Source: Chroococcidiopsidaceae cyanobacterium CP_BM_ER_R8_30 (lineage in GTDB: Bacteria > Cyanobacteriota > Cyanobacteriia > Cyanobacteriales > Chroococcidiopsidaceae). Taken from it: a stretch of 42,052 bases of DNA. The notes under the pieces were generated by a model. The model did no database searches, was not told the DNA's origin, and saw only the letters and a list, made by a program, of their open reading frames with translations. Each line of letters begins with the position of its first letter. The stretch's first letter is position 1. Location: NCBI GenBank assembly GCA_019244235.1, contig JAFASY010000260.1, positions 1 to 42,052 of the forward strand. Direction: 5' to 3'. Below are positions 1-9,012 of the stretch, piece after piece. Position numbers and translations under genes: made by a program.

Positions 1-2380
1 TGACTCGCTGGTCATTGGTTACGAGTGCAATCTCGGTTGCTGCTTTTGTCAGGACTAAACTTGCTAAAGCATCATTTCTGTTCGTAAACTGTAGCATTTG
101 AGTACCAATATCACCACGATTCGCCCGTCGCAGGATGCTAGCTGGGATGCGTTTTGCATATCCCATTTGGGAAACTAGCAACAGGTTACCGTCTGGCATA
201 TCCAGAGCTACACAGCCAATTAACTGTTCCTGCTTTCGCAACCGCGTTGCTTGTAGACCAACAGCTGTACGTCCTATAATCGGCAACTGCTCGTCATTGA
301 CTTCAAAGCGTAACAGTCTGCCGCCAGCAGTTGCTAAGATAATCTCCTGACCAGGTTGTGACATTTGCACAGCCTTTAACTGGTCGTCATCCTTGAGTTT
401 TACAATTATGAGACCGCGAGCAGTGAGGTTGTCCCAATCGGCAAGCGAGAGTCGCTTAATTCGCCCCAGTTTTGTTAGTAAGACTAGCTGGGTATCTGGT
501 TTTGGTAAAACGAATTGAGATATGACAGTTTCTGTTGTCCCCACAGTACTAGGTAGTAAGCTAATTAGCGGTGTCCCTCGTGATGAACGCCCAGTTGTTG
601 GCGGAATTTCTCCGACTTTGACCGGGTACACTTTGCCACTACTAGTTGCTACCACTAACTCTTGGTCGGTTCCAGCCAGCTCAGTTTTGATCGCTATATC
701 ATCACTGACTTTTGCTACTGATTTGGTCCCATTTTTTGGCAACCGTCGTACATACCCCCGTTGAGTGAACTCTAAGAGTTCGGTTGGCTGCAAGTTTAAG
801 GGACTCTTTTCTTCCTGAGAATCTTTACTTTTCCTTGGTTCTGACTCTGCTTTAGGCTGTTGTGCTGGTACAAAACTTTGTGCCCCAACAAGCTTAGTTC
901 GACGTGCATTGCCATACTTCCGCTTGAGCGATCTCAAATCCTTTTTTAGTGCCTTCAGTAGCTCTCGGCGATCGCTCAGCAATCGTTGCAACGCTTGAAT
1001 CTGCCCACTTAGTTGGTCAAACTCTGTCTGGAGGTTCTGCTGTTCCAAATTTGTCAGACGGCGCAGTGGCATAGCCAGAATGGCGTCGGCTTGTACCTCA
1101 CTCAACTCAAACTGGCTTTGAAGAGTCATCTTTGCCGTACTGCCATCGGCAGCCTGCCGCAGAATGGCAATCACCTCATCTAAATGAGATAAAGCTGTAA
1201 GCAACCCTTCAATGACATGCAGACGACTAGAAGCTTGGTTCAACTGGTGGGTGTAGCGCCGATTGAGAGTCTGTTCGCGGAACTGTAAAAACTCTTGCAA
1301 CAGTTGCCGTAAGGACAGTTGGCGCGGTTGCCCATCTACCAAGGCGAGAAGAATGGCACCAAAATTGGTAGAAAGTGCTGTCTGGTTGTATAGTTGCCGC
1401 AGCACCTCCTGTGGGTCAATATCCCGTTTGAGTTCAATCACGACTCGCATTCCTTCGCGATCACTCTCATCCCGAATATCAGAAATCCCTACAAGACGGC
1501 CTTGATTGACCAACTCTGCCATCTTTTCAATCCAGCCAGCTTTATTAACCTGGAAGGGCAACTCTGTCACCACAATTGCCATCCGCCGCTTGCTCCCCCG
1601 TCCTGAAGAAATTTCCTCTGGTCTAGCGACTCCCCGCAGCAGGATACTCCCCCGCCCTGTTGTATAAGCTTCCCGAATTCCAGAATCACCCACAATTTCG
1701 CCTCCAGTGGGAAAATCGGGTCCCGGAATCAGCTCAAATAATTTTTCCTCTGGTAGATCGGGCTGATCGATCAAAGCAATCAAACTATCGACGACCTCCT
1801 CCAGGTTATGAGGAGGGATATTAGTTGCCATGCCCACCGCGATTCCGGCACAGCCATTGAGCAACAGCAAAGGTAGCTGAGCTGGTAGTACAATCGGCTC
1901 TTCCTGGGAGTCATCAAAGTTGCCAGTAAATTCAACTGTCTCCTCACCGATTTCCGCCAGCATTGCCTCTTGACTAATGGGAGCGAGGCGCGTTTCTGTG
2001 TAGCGCATTGCTGCTGGTGGGTCATTATCTACTGAACCAAAGTTGCCATGACCATCAAGTAAGGGATAACGGCTAGAAAAGTCTTGTACTAGGCGCACCA
2101 AGGCTTCATAAACTGCCTGATCTCCGTGAGGGTGATATTTGCCTAGCACATCTCCCACTACACGCGCACACTTACGATATGGTCTATCAGGTGTCAGCCC
2201 CAGCTCGTGCATGGCATATAAAATTCGCCGATGCACAGGCTTTAATCCATCGCGTACGTCAGGCAGAGCCCGCCCAACTATTACACTCATGGCATATTCA
2301 AGATAAGACCGCTGCATTTCTGTATGCAATGCGGTGGTAACGACCTGTCCCGTTGAGAGAAGGTTTAACTGTTTTGCCAT
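1..2380 (-). CDS. gyrA: Type IIA DNA topoisomerase subunit A (GyrA/ParC family), 3' end outside window
   Basis: Catalytic, DNA-cleaving subunit of a type IIA topoisomerase (gyrase or topo IV), which passes duplex DNA through a double-strand break with an ATPase partner. The start ATG is at 2378-2380 and 793 codons are visible before the window edge. The winged-helix domain includes GKYHPHGD and the catalytic Tyr127 in AAMRYTE; tower and coiled-coil regions follow, then C-terminal beta-pinwheel blades with [16 protein letters not shown] and GYAKRIPA. The canonical GyrA box (QRRGGKG), expected just after the first blade motif, is absent: that place reads [12 protein letters not shown]. This points to a ParC-like or second GyrA paralogue. 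The quinolone-pocket Ser (E. coli GyrA Ser83) is Gln88, while Glu92 matches the acidic position. Family assignment is firm; gyrase versus topo IV is not settled. Confidence 0.93.
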   Translation of the reverse strand, partial: MAKQLNLLSTGQVVTTALHTEMQRSYLEYAMSVIVGRALPDVRDGLKPVHRRILYAMHELGLTPDRPYRKCARVVGDVLGKYHPHGDQAVYEALVRLVQDFSSRYPLLDGHGNFGSVDNDPPAAMRYTETRLAPISQEAMLAEIGEETVEFTGNFDDSQEEPIVLPAQLPLLLLNGCAGIAVGMATNIPPHNLEEVVDSLIALIDQPDLPEEKLFELIPGPDFPTGGEIVGDSGIREAYTTGRGSILLRGVARPEEISSGRGSKRRMAIVVTELPFQVNKAGWIEKMAELVNQGRLVGISDIRDESDREGMRVVIELKRDIDPQEVLRQLYNQTALSTNFGAILLALVDGQPRQLSLRQLLQEFLQFREQTLNRRYTHQLNQASSRLHVIEGLLTALSHLDEVIAILRQAADGSTAKMTLQSQFELSEVQADAILAMPLRRLTNLEQQNLQTEFDQLSGQIQALQRLLSDRRELLKALKKDLRSLKRKYGNARRTKLVGAQSFVPAQQPKAESEPRKSKDSQEEKSPLNLQPTELLEFTQRGYVRRLPKNGTKSVAKVSDDIAIKTELAGTDQELVVATSSGKVYPVKVGEIPPTTGRSSRGTPLISLLPSTVGTTETVISQFVLPKPDTQLVLLTKLGRIKRLSLADWDNLTARGLIIVKLKDDDQLKAVQMSQPGQEIILATAGGRLLRFEVNDEQLPIIGRTAVGLQATRLRKQEQLIGCVALDMPDGNLLLVSQMGYAKRIPASILRRANRGDIGTQMLQFTNRNDALASLVLTKAATEIALVTNDQRV

Positions 2381-2609
2381 GAGTTCTTCCTGATTCTAAT
2401 AATTGAAAAAGTTACTTGTTTGATGTTCATCCAGAGCATAACGGATGACTTGCTTTTCAGCATCTTGCAGCTATTAGCTTCAGCAGCAAGCTTGTGTTAA
2501 GAGAGATTTTGGCACTCCGAGTTGAGAGTACGATCTAAAGCAAAGGTAGTTCTCCCATGCCTTTGTGTGTCTCAACCAATTTAGACGGAGTTTCCAACGG
2601 AAAACTATC

Positions 2610-3077
2610 ATGAAGACTGTTTTGATTGTGGAAGACGATCTCATTAATGCTCGCGTTTTTTCCAAGATTCTGACCAAACGGGGCGGTTTAGAAGTTAAGC
2701 ATACAGAAAGTGTGGAAGATGTCATGGAAATGGCGCGCTCAGGAGCCGCCGATATGATTTTGATGGATGTTTCTCTATCTCGCAGTATGTACCAGGGTAG
2801 AGCAGTTGACGGCATCAAAATTACACAAATGTTAAAGGCTAACCCTCAAACAGCAAAATTACCGATAATTTTAGTCACTGCCCATGCCATGGAGGGTGAC
2901 CGCGAGAAATTTCTTAAGCAAAGCGGTGCCGATGGCTACATCTCAAAACCTGTTGTTGACCATCAACAGTTTGTTAATCAGATTCTGGCATTACTGCCGG
3001 AGGAGGGGAGAGCTGGGGGAGCAGAGGGAGCTGGGGAGGCAGGGGAAGCTGGGGGAGAGGTCAATGGAACTCCTTAG
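2610..3077 (+). CDS. Single-domain CheY/DivK-like response regulator with Gly/Ala/Glu-rich tail
   Basis: Receiver domain only (155 aa), so it would act by protein-protein contact in a phosphorelay, not by binding DNA. The acidic pocket is ED at 8-10, the phospho-acceptor is Asp53 in LMDVSL, followed by the switch Thr in VTAHA and the conserved Lys in ISKP. I chose the ATG at 2610 because the receiver fold begins there (MKTVLIVEDD); an in-frame upstream start at 2565 would add an unrelated N-terminus. The last ~20 residues are a low-complexity Gly/Ala/Glu tail encoded by a G-rich repeat that recurs elsewhere in the window, so the natural domain probably ends near residue 130. No kinase gene is adjacent. 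Confidence 0.9.
   Translation: MKTVLIVEDDLINARVFSKILTKRGGLEVKHTESVEDVMEMARSGAADMILMDVSLSRSMYQGRAVDGIKITQMLKANPQTAKLPIILVTAHAMEGDREKFLKQSGADGYISKPVVDHQQFVNQILALLPEEGRAGGAEGAGEAGEAGGEVNGTP
2998..3060 (+). repeat. G-rich short repeat at the 3' end of the response-regulator gene
   Basis: Degenerate units of the form GAGCTGGGGGAGCAG/GGGGAGGCAGGGGAAG. Related copies lie at 20755-20810, 30539-30604, 30744-30802 (inverted) and 34863-34892. Here it is translated as the regulator's Gly/Ala/Glu-rich tail. Confidence 0.75.
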
Positions 3078-3118
3078 TTTGTGAGTCTTTCTCTCGTATA
3101 GTATACATGTACTAGATT

Positions 3119-3612
3119 ATGGCAAACTTAGCTGAGAGAGATGGTCAGCAATTGGCGGCGAGTGTGGAGGAGATTTTAACGAAGTCAACGTTCTCCTGCC
3201 GTGTGACGGCGGTTCGAGTTCGTTGACCTTCTGGTTTGGTTTGCCCGGATACACCTGGCTATGGGAAGCCCTGTGCTTGTTGGTTTAGGAAAAAAACAAA
3301 GTTCGATCGGGAGGTACGCGACCGTTTCCTAGATGTCTATCAACAAGCAGTGACTGGGTATCTGAATGACTGGTATGCTTCAGCCCAGAGCTGTTTGGCA
3401 CTGATTCTTTTGTTTGATCAATTTCCCCGCAACATGTTTCGCGGTACAGCTCAGCCTTTGCCACCGCTCCTCAAGCGATCACTGCGGCTGAACATGCTAT
3501 CACTATGGGTTTTGACCTCGAACTCATGGCAGTACAGCGTTGGTTTGTCTACTTACCTTTTGAGCATAGTGAAAACCTTGCCCATCAGTATCGCTCAGTC
3601 GAGTTGTTTTCT
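3119..3612 (+). pseudogene. Decayed DUF924-family gene (frameshifts, hairpin insertion, truncated 3' end)
   Basis: Pieces of a DUF924 protein (function unknown) are spread over more than one frame. From ATG 3119 the reading is MANLAERDGQQLAASVEEILT; about 47 nt (3182-3228) that can fold into a hairpin, with an in-frame TGA at 3224, interrupt it before FWFG. The family segment PDTPGYGKPCACWFRKK, then FDREVRDRF and LDQFPRN-like LFDQFPRNMFRGT, continues to about 3454. A missing base there moves the reading to another frame, which continues AFATAPQ, MGFDLELMAVQRWFVYLPF, EHSENLAHQYRSVELF. Similarity stops near 3610, just before the convergent TPR gene's stop, so the usual C-terminus (around the family's FGRFPHRN motif) is lost. 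The open frame 3236-3748 is an artefact of the shift. The hairpin boundaries are inferred by comparison with the family pattern. Confidence 0.8.
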
Positions 3613-3616
3613 AATT

Positions 3617-4504
3617 CTATCGTGGTGCCTTCTGAGGCTGAACGGCTTGCTCTTGCCTCGCTTGCAACAAGGTTGCTTGAATCTGCGGCGCTTGTATGAG
3701 TTTCTTTGTGTCCGCCAGGAGGCGCTCACCCCAGAGATTTTGTCTTAAGAAGTCTATGTTACCGTAGCGGGGATCCAATTTTAGGGCTGCTTCTCCCATA
3801 GCTATACCGCGTTCGCGATCACCTTTAGCATAGAGCGCCACTGCTGTTGCCAGTTGGGGTTCTGCTGCCTGCTTCTCAATCGCGCTTGCTGCTTGCCACT
3901 GCTTAAGTGCTGCTGTAACGTTGCCCTGCTCATATCGGAGCAGACCTATATTATTAATTGCTGGCCAAAATTTTTTGTCCTGGGCAACGGCTTTACTGTA
4001 CTGATCGATTGCTGTTGATAACTGCCCCAGCTTGTAATAGGCGTTACCCAGATCAAACAGTCCTTCTGGATCATTAGGCTTGAGTTTCAAGCCAGATTGC
4101 AAGTTCTCAACTGCCGCTTTGTAATTTCCCTGCTGAAATTCTGCCGATCCCAAAGCAAACAAAATGTCACCATTTTTCGGAGCTAAAGAGTGTGCTTGCT
4201 CTAGAGCTGGAATTGCCTGTGCTGCCTTGTTACCTTGTAAATACAAGCCTCCTAGCAGGAACCATGACTGGTAGCTCTTGGGGGCAAGCTCAGTTGCCAG
4301 TTGTGCCCTCGGTAAGGCCAATTCATACTGCTGAAACTGTGCCAACTGTGCCGCTTCCTGCGCCAGACTCAGCCCTTGCTGCTCCAATTGCTTCGAATCG
4401 AGTTGCAAGGTGTGGGGTATAAGAGCCTGCCCTAGAGCAGGTGAAGATGTACTCCACAAACCACAGAGAATCAGGAGAGAAATTAAACGAATGCGATTAG
4501 GCAC
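3617..4504 (-). CDS. Secreted/periplasmic tetratricopeptide-repeat protein
   Basis: 295 aa, GTG start. A hydrophobic signal segment at residues 5-25 (RIRLISLLILCGLWSTSSPA, then LGQA) suggests Sec export or a membrane anchor. From about residue 40 to 240 there are 5-6 consecutive TPR units with typical spacing, for example WFLLGGLYLQGNKAAQAIPA, DILFALGSAEFQQGNYKAA, GLFDLGNAYYKLGQLSTAI and PAINNIGLLRYEQGNVTAA. TPRs are protein-binding scaffolds, so no enzymatic role can be assigned. The C-terminal segment (LWGERLLADTKKLIQAPQIQ) is a pattern I associate with cyanobacterial TPR proteins. It is divergent from the exporter operon at 4789 and convergent with the DUF924 remnant. Confidence 0.85.
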   Translation of the reverse strand: MPNRIRLISLLILCGLWSTSSPALGQALIPHTLQLDSKQLEQQGLSLAQEAAQLAQFQQYELALPRAQLATELAPKSYQSWFLLGGLYLQGNKAAQAIPALEQAHSLAPKNGDILFALGSAEFQQGNYKAAVENLQSGLKLKPNDPEGLFDLGNAYYKLGQLSTAIDQYSKAVAQDKKFWPAINNIGLLRYEQGNVTAALKQWQAASAIEKQAAEPQLATAVALYAKGDRERGIAMGEAALKLDPRYGNIDFLRQNLWGERLLADTKKLIQAPQIQATLLQARQEQAVQPQKAPR

Positions 4505-4709
4505 GGTACCGCCTTGGGCAAAACTCCAACCATACTCAGCTAGCTTAAACCATCTGGGGACAGATCGGGAGAAAATTCTCAGGAAATTACGGGCTAAGGA
4601 AAATGGGGTGGTAGGACAGGTGGCTTGTGACTAAAATTAAGGTACAGCGAGCCTTTATATATGCTGCCTACTTTATCTATTTCTGCGCAAGAGAGCCTCT
4701 GCTACGTCA

Positions 4710-4736
4710 GTTGCTCCCCTAAGCAACAGATTTTTT
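4710..4736 (+). terminator. Hairpin followed by T-run in the leader of the exporter operon
   Basis: GTTGCT (4710-4715) pairs with AGCAAC (4722-4727) across a 6-nt loop, and a run of six T (4731-4736) follows shortly. The form is that of an intrinsic terminator on the plus strand, but it stands only ~50 nt before the adaptor gene with no plus-strand gene upstream except the DUF924 remnant. It might be a leader attenuator or a boundary element. Confidence 0.4.
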
Positions 4737-4788
4737 GACTACTGAACGGTTGACGAAAATCTAACTACTTTATATTTTTTGCAAGATT

Positions 4789-6234
4789 ATGCAACTTACC
4801 CTGCTTGGTAAAGTAAAAAATCCGTCGCGCTGGTTTATTGGGTTAGTCACAGTTAGCGTCCTTGCTATTGGCTCTACGGTTTTCTTCATCACGAATCGGG
4901 CAACTCCTAAGTCAGATATTGCTGAATTGACTGTACCTGTACGACCGCAAAATGTGACTTTGCGGATTACTGCTAGTGGGACAGTTCAGCCAGTGCAAAG
5001 TGTCAATCTGAGCCCTAAACAGGCAGGGATACTGACGGCTTTATACGTCGATCAAGGGGACCGAGTTAAGCAAGGGCAAATCCTGGCTCGGATGGACAGC
5101 TCCGATATTCATGCACAACTCGTTCAGGCTCGTGGTGAGCTAGAGCAGGCTCAAGCACAACTAGATCTTGCCCGGGAAGGGAACCGAAAAGAGGATATAG
5201 CTCAAGCCCGAGCCCGTCTAGAACAAGCTCAAGCGCAACTGAACCTCGCTCGGGCAGGAAATCGCGTAGAAGACATAGCCCAAGCCCAAGCTCAAGTTGA
5301 GGCTGCTCAAGCTAAGGAGACACTAACACGCAAACGGGTAAAAAGCGGCCTGGACCTATACCAAGAGGGAGCCGTATCCCAGGACAAGCTAGATCAAGTA
5401 TTGTCGGATGAACACAGCGCTTTGGCTATCCTTCAACAGTCGCAACAACACTTTTTAGAAGTGCAACAAGGTAGCCGGAAAGAGGATGTTGTGCGCCTTA
5501 CCGCTCAAGTAGCAGAAGCGCGTGATGCACTAAAAGAGCTTGAAGCAGGTTCCCGTCCAGAAGAAATCGCCCAACGACAAGCAGCAGTTGTAACTGCTCA
5601 GGGTAAATTAATGGCAGCTCAAGCCCAACTGGAAGACACAATTATCCGCGCTCCCTTCTCCGGAACTGTAACACAGAAGTACGCAACGGTTGGGGCATTT
5701 GTAACTCCCACTACCTCAGCTTCCACTACAGCTTCTGCTACCTCGACTTCAATTGTTGCGGTTGCTAAGGGTCTAGAGATTTTGGCAACTGTGCCGGATG
5801 TCGATTTAGGACACATAAAACAGGGACAGACTGTGGAGATCGTGACCGAGGCATATCCCAACCAGGTTTTTAAGGGTCGCGTTTCATTAGTTGCACCAGA
5901 AGCTGTGGTGAAAGACAATGTCACTTCATTTCAGGTGCGCATAGCTCTCATAACAGGCAAAAACAAACTGCGATCGGGAATGAATGTAGATTTGACGTTT
6001 TTGGGTAACCAAATCCACAATGCCCTAGTTGTTCCCTCTGTGGCAATTGTGACCCGCAACGGTCAAACGGGTGTGCTTGTCCCTGATGCCAAGAATCAAG
6101 CGACATTTAAGCCAGTTACCATTGGTCCTACCTTTGATAGCAAAATCCAGATTCTTAAAGGGCTTGATTCAGGTGAACGGGTGTTTGTGGATCTACCCAA
6201 GAATCAAAATTTCCATGATTCATATCATTTTTAA
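4789..6234 (+). CDS. HlyD/MacA-type periplasmic adaptor of an ABC exporter
   Basis: Membrane-fusion protein linking an inner-membrane ABC transporter to an outer-membrane channel. 481 aa: an N-terminal membrane anchor at about residues 15-35 (WFIGLVTVSVLAIGSTVFFI), a lipoyl/barrel half-motif (ASGTVQPVQSVNLSPKQAGI, then LYVDQGDRVKQGQILARMD), a long Ala/Gln-rich alpha-hairpin from ~100 to 280, the second lipoyl half (IIRAPFSGTVTQKYATVGAF), then beta-barrel and membrane-proximal domains. The hairpin contains four repeats headed G(N/S)RxE(D/E)(I/V). It is followed by the permease 21 nt later and the ATPase: adaptor-permease-ATPase order, as in MacAB or DevBCA systems. No TolC-like gene is nearby, so the outer-membrane partner must be elsewhere. 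The substrate cannot be told from sequence. Confidence 0.9.
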   Translation: MQLTLLGKVKNPSRWFIGLVTVSVLAIGSTVFFITNRATPKSDIAELTVPVRPQNVTLRITASGTVQPVQSVNLSPKQAGILTALYVDQGDRVKQGQILARMDSSDIHAQLVQARGELEQAQAQLDLAREGNRKEDIAQARARLEQAQAQLNLARAGNRVEDIAQAQAQVEAAQAKETLTRKRVKSGLDLYQEGAVSQDKLDQVLSDEHSALAILQQSQQHFLEVQQGSRKEDVVRLTAQVAEARDALKELEAGSRPEEIAQRQAAVVTAQGKLMAAQAQLEDTIIRAPFSGTVTQKYATVGAFVTPTTSASTTASATSTSIVAVAKGLEILATVPDVDLGHIKQGQTVEIVTEAYPNQVFKGRVSLVAPEAVVKDNVTSFQVRIALITGKNKLRSGMNVDLTFLGNQIHNALVVPSVAIVTRNGQTGVLVPDAKNQATFKPVTIGPTFDSKIQILKGLDSGERVFVDLPKNQNFHDSYHF

Positions 6235-6255
6235 CCGAGGATTTGGGAAGGATTG

Positions 6256-7461
6256 ATGGATATTTTTGAAAGCGTCAAAATGGCGATCTCGACACTGGCA
6301 GCCAATCGATTGCGTAGTAGCCTGACAATGCTAGGCATTGTCATTGGCAATGCTTCTGTCATCGCCCTAGTCGGAGTGGGACAAGGTGTGCAGAATATGG
6401 CTAATAGACAGTTTGGCTCTCTGGGTACCAATGTGCTATTTGTTGTTCCCGGCAGCCGGAATGCTACAGAAAAGCCGAAAACTCTAGTTTTAAAAGACGC
6501 GGAAGCAATCGCTACCCAAGTACCTTCAGTAAAAGCTGTCGCTCCCGAGATTGACAGAAGAGAATTAGTAACTTACCGCGATAAAAGGACATATACTTCT
6601 GTGATTGGGGCAACGCCTCCTTACCCTTCAGTCCGGGACTTTGATGTTGCCCAAGGGCGTTTTTTGACAGATCTAGACCTGAAGCGGAATGCTGAGGTCA
6701 TTGTTATTGGTTCGGACCTAGATCAAAGGCTATTTGGTGACAGAAATCCTATTGGTCAGCAAGTATGGCTCAACAATCTGAGTTTTCAGGTTATTGGGGT
6801 AATGGCTTCCAAAGGCTCATCTCTAGGGACAAATCAGGATGATGCTGCTTACATTCCTATCACCACGATGTCAAATCGGATTGTCGGTTGGACATCTCCT
6901 TATGGCACTGAAGTGACATACATCTCTGTCTCTGCCAAGAACAAAGCAAGTATCGATTCTGCTCAGTTTCAGATTACGAACCTCCTGCGGTTGCGGCACA
7001 GAATTATTGGGGAGGATGACTTCACTGTTGATAGTCAGAAGAGTATGCTTGCTGTTGTAGATGCAATTACCGTGGGTTTGACTTTACTATTAGCCGCGAT
7101 CGCTGGCATCTCCCTACTCGTAGGCGGCATCGGCATCATGAATATTATGCTCGTCTCTGTAAGCGAGCGGACTCATGAGATTGGGCTGCGTAAAGCAATT
7201 GGTGCTACCCAGCAAGACATTCTCATTCAGTTCATCATTGAAGCCGTAATTCTCTCAAGCTTGGGAGGCTTACTGGGCACAATCTTTGGTGCTGGGGGAA
7301 TTTTACTTATCGGGGCAGTGACGCCACTGCAAGCTGCCGTTGCCCCCTTAGTTATTGTTGTAGCAGTCAGCGTTTCCGGCGGCATTGGACTATTTTTTGG
7401 CGTCGTGCCAGCCCGTCGTGCTGCTCAACTCGATCCAATAGTAGCTTTGCGGAGCGCGTAG
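6256..7461 (+). CDS. MacB/FtsX-type ABC transporter permease
   Basis: 401 aa inner-membrane protein with MacB topology: one N-terminal transmembrane helix (LTMLGIVIGNASVIALVGVG), a large periplasmic domain (~residues 50-260), and three C-terminal helices (around GLTLLLAAIAGISLLVGGIG, IIEAVILSSLGGLLGTIFGA and APLVIVVAVSVSGGIGLFFG). The signature SERTHEIGLRKAIGAT lies between helices 2 and 3 and the tail PARRAAQLDPIVALR is typical. I chose ATG 6256, with GGGAAGGA just upstream; a TTG one codon earlier is less likely. MacB-type transporters act by mechanotransmission on periplasmic substrates rather than moving them across the inner membrane (family knowledge). The ATPase gene starts one nt after its stop. 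Confidence 0.92.
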   Translation: MDIFESVKMAISTLAANRLRSSLTMLGIVIGNASVIALVGVGQGVQNMANRQFGSLGTNVLFVVPGSRNATEKPKTLVLKDAEAIATQVPSVKAVAPEIDRRELVTYRDKRTYTSVIGATPPYPSVRDFDVAQGRFLTDLDLKRNAEVIVIGSDLDQRLFGDRNPIGQQVWLNNLSFQVIGVMASKGSSLGTNQDDAAYIPITTMSNRIVGWTSPYGTEVTYISVSAKNKASIDSAQFQITNLLRLRHRIIGEDDFTVDSQKSMLAVVDAITVGLTLLLAAIAGISLLVGGIGIMNIMLVSVSERTHEIGLRKAIGATQQDILIQFIIEAVILSSLGGLLGTIFGAGGILLIGAVTPLQAAVAPLVIVVAVSVSGGIGLFFGVVPARRAAQLDPIVALRSA

Positions 7462-7462
7462 C

Positions 7463-8248
7463 ATGTCCAACCAAACTAGTCATCAGTTCCCAGTCTACTC
7501 GCACCCAAATGCAGCATCTACTGTTCATGAGCAAAAACCAGTGATTGTTCGACTGGAAAACGTGTGTAAGATCTATGGCTTTGGTGAAACAGCAGTCCAA
7601 GCGCTTGCAGATGTTAGCCTGATGGTGGAGCAAGGCGAGTACTGTGCCATTATGGGTGCGTCTGGCTCTGGCAAGTCTACAGGTATGAATATTATCGGTT
7701 GTCTAGACCGCCCGACAACTGGGCACTATTACTTAGATAACCTAGATGTGGCTCAGTTGGGTGATACAGAGTTAGCTCGGATTCGTAATCTAAAGTTGGG
7801 GTTTGTGTTTCAACAATTCCACCTATTGCCTCAACTCAGTGCTTTAGAAAATGTCATGCTACCAATGGTTTACGCTGGTGTTAAAACTGCCGAACGCCGT
7901 GAGCGCGCTGTCGCAGCACTAACAAGAGTCGGGTTGGAAAACCGACTGCACAACAAACCAAATCAACTATCAGGCGGACAGCAGCAACGGGTTGCGATCG
8001 CTCGTGCCATTGTCAACCGTCCAGTTCTACTACTTGCCGACGAACCCACTGGTGCACTCGACTCGCACACAACTCAAGAAGTCATGCAAATCTTTAAGGA
8101 ACTCAATGCTAGTGGCATCACAATTGTCATGGTCACCCACGAGTCAGAAGTAGCGCGTCAAACCCAGCGCATTGTCTGGTTTCGCGATGGTCAAGTCTTG
8201 CACTCCCATCTTTTACCTGAAGACATTGCTCAAGTTGCAAGCCTGTAG
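7463..8248 (+). CDS. MacB/LolD-type ABC transporter ATP-binding protein
   Basis: 261 aa cytoplasmic ATPase energising the permease encoded just upstream. Walker A is GASGSGKST at 65-73, Q-loop FQQFHLLP, signature [14 protein letters not shown], Walker B LLLADEP, D-loop GALDS and H-loop VTHE. About 30 residues precede the usual start of the domain ([20 protein letters not shown]), so a later start is possible, though the ATG at 7463 is tightly coupled to the permease. The last codons and stop are built into a perfect 26-bp palindrome shared with the convergent HCP gene. Confidence 0.93.
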   Translation: MSNQTSHQFPVYSHPNAASTVHEQKPVIVRLENVCKIYGFGETAVQALADVSLMVEQGEYCAIMGASGSGKSTGMNIIGCLDRPTTGHYYLDNLDVAQLGDTELARIRNLKLGFVFQQFHLLPQLSALENVMLPMVYAGVKTAERRERAVAALTRVGLENRLHNKPNQLSGGQQQRVAIARAIVNRPVLLLADEPTGALDSHTTQEVMQIFKELNASGITIVMVTHESEVARQTQRIVWFRDGQVLHSHLLPEDIAQVASL

Positions 8249-8292
8249 AAGAGAGCTGGGGGAGCGCCCCCAGCTCTCTTCTACAGGCTTGC
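8237..8292. terminator. Perfect 26-bp palindrome, likely bidirectional terminator
   Basis: Arms 8237-8262 and 8267-8292 are exact reverse complements around the loop AGCG. The arms carry AGAAGAGAGCTGGGGG, the core of the window's G-rich repeat family. The outer part of each arm (GCAAGCCTGTAG) encodes Ala-Ser-Leu-stop for both convergent genes. Confidence 0.85.
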
Positions 8293-8811
8293 CGTTTTCC
8301 CTGTCTCAGCCTGAGTTGCAATGGGTTTCACATCAGTGTGACCCATGCGACTGGCTATTGTCCGCAGTGCAGAAATCTGCCCTTCAAATTCGAGTGCTTC
8401 AATTTGGGCGAGCGCATCCTTAATGGCTTGAGTTGCTTCATATTGCTTTGGCATATCAACTATGGTGTCACCCATACCCTGCGCCCAAGCATACCAAACT
8501 AATAACTGGTTGTTCTCTTTTAAAGCTCCATAGACGCGGGAGTATTCTGTGTCTTCCCGATTGACAATCTCTCGCATGATGGCTAGCTGTTGTTCGTCCG
8601 ATAATTCGTAATAGTCTCCTAGTAACTGGGGGGCTAGTTCTGGATCGGCAGCTGTAGGAGCAGCAGGGGTGATGGAATCTCCCATTTTTTCATAGATAAA
8701 ATAAAGCAGAGCCAATTTTGCATCGGTGTCTAAAGCTTCAAACGCTTGCACCTCTTTTTGAGCTTCACTACTAAGCGCTTGAGACTGATTCTTATCGTGG
8801 CTTGAAGTCAT
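8281..8811 (-). CDS. Helical carotenoid protein (HCP), homologue of the OCP N-terminal domain
   Basis: 176 aa, the size of a free-standing OCP N-terminal (Carot_N) domain. HCPs bind a keto-carotenoid and, depending on clade, quench singlet oxygen or phycobilisome excitation (family knowledge). The alignable core runs from LALLYFIYEKMGDSITPAAP to ISALRTIASRMG. Relative to OCP, Tyr44 is kept, Trp110 is kept in LLVWYAWAQGM, Arg155 is kept in ISALRTIAS, and Trp41 is replaced by Tyr. There is no C-terminal NTF2 domain. ATG 8811 has GGAG seven nt upstream. A CTDH gene, the other OCP half, lies 2.2 kb away at 11057. Which HCP clade it belongs to needs a tree. Confidence 0.9.
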   Translation of the reverse strand: MTSSHDKNQSQALSSEAQKEVQAFEALDTDAKLALLYFIYEKMGDSITPAAPTAADPELAPQLLGDYYELSDEQQLAIMREIVNREDTEYSRVYGALKENNQLLVWYAWAQGMGDTIVDMPKQYEATQAIKDALAQIEALEFEGQISALRTIASRMGHTDVKPIATQAETGKTASL

Positions 8812-8970
8812 AGTCTATCTCCAAAGCAGATAAATAGGTTAAGTTAAGAGCTATCAGAGTTCACAGCTTAAGGTCGCCCTCCAAGAGAGAGAGTTTGTTT
8901 AATTCTCTGAGAACGAAAAAAAGTAGAATATCTATCTTATTAGGGCTATATATACGGGGATCGCTTTTGA

Positions 8971-8976
8971 TATAAT
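8971..8976 (+). promoter_or_regulatory. Probable -10 element upstream of the small acidic protein gene
   Basis: A consensus TATAAT, 36 nt before the ATG at 9013, in an AT-rich stretch. No good -35 hexamer at 17 nt; the region upstream reads CTATATATACGGGG. Confidence 0.4.
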
Positions 8977-9012
8977 CACCTAATCCAGGGAAAAATCCAC
9001 TAGGAGTTACCT

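Noticed and set aside
1263-2025. Several short open frames on both strands
   Set aside because: All fall inside the continuous GyrA-family coding sequence and show no family pattern of their own.
3236-3748. 170-codon open frame as a real gene
   Set aside because: Only its first ~70 codons match DUF924; the match continues in another frame after 3454, and the rest is antisense to the TPR gene.
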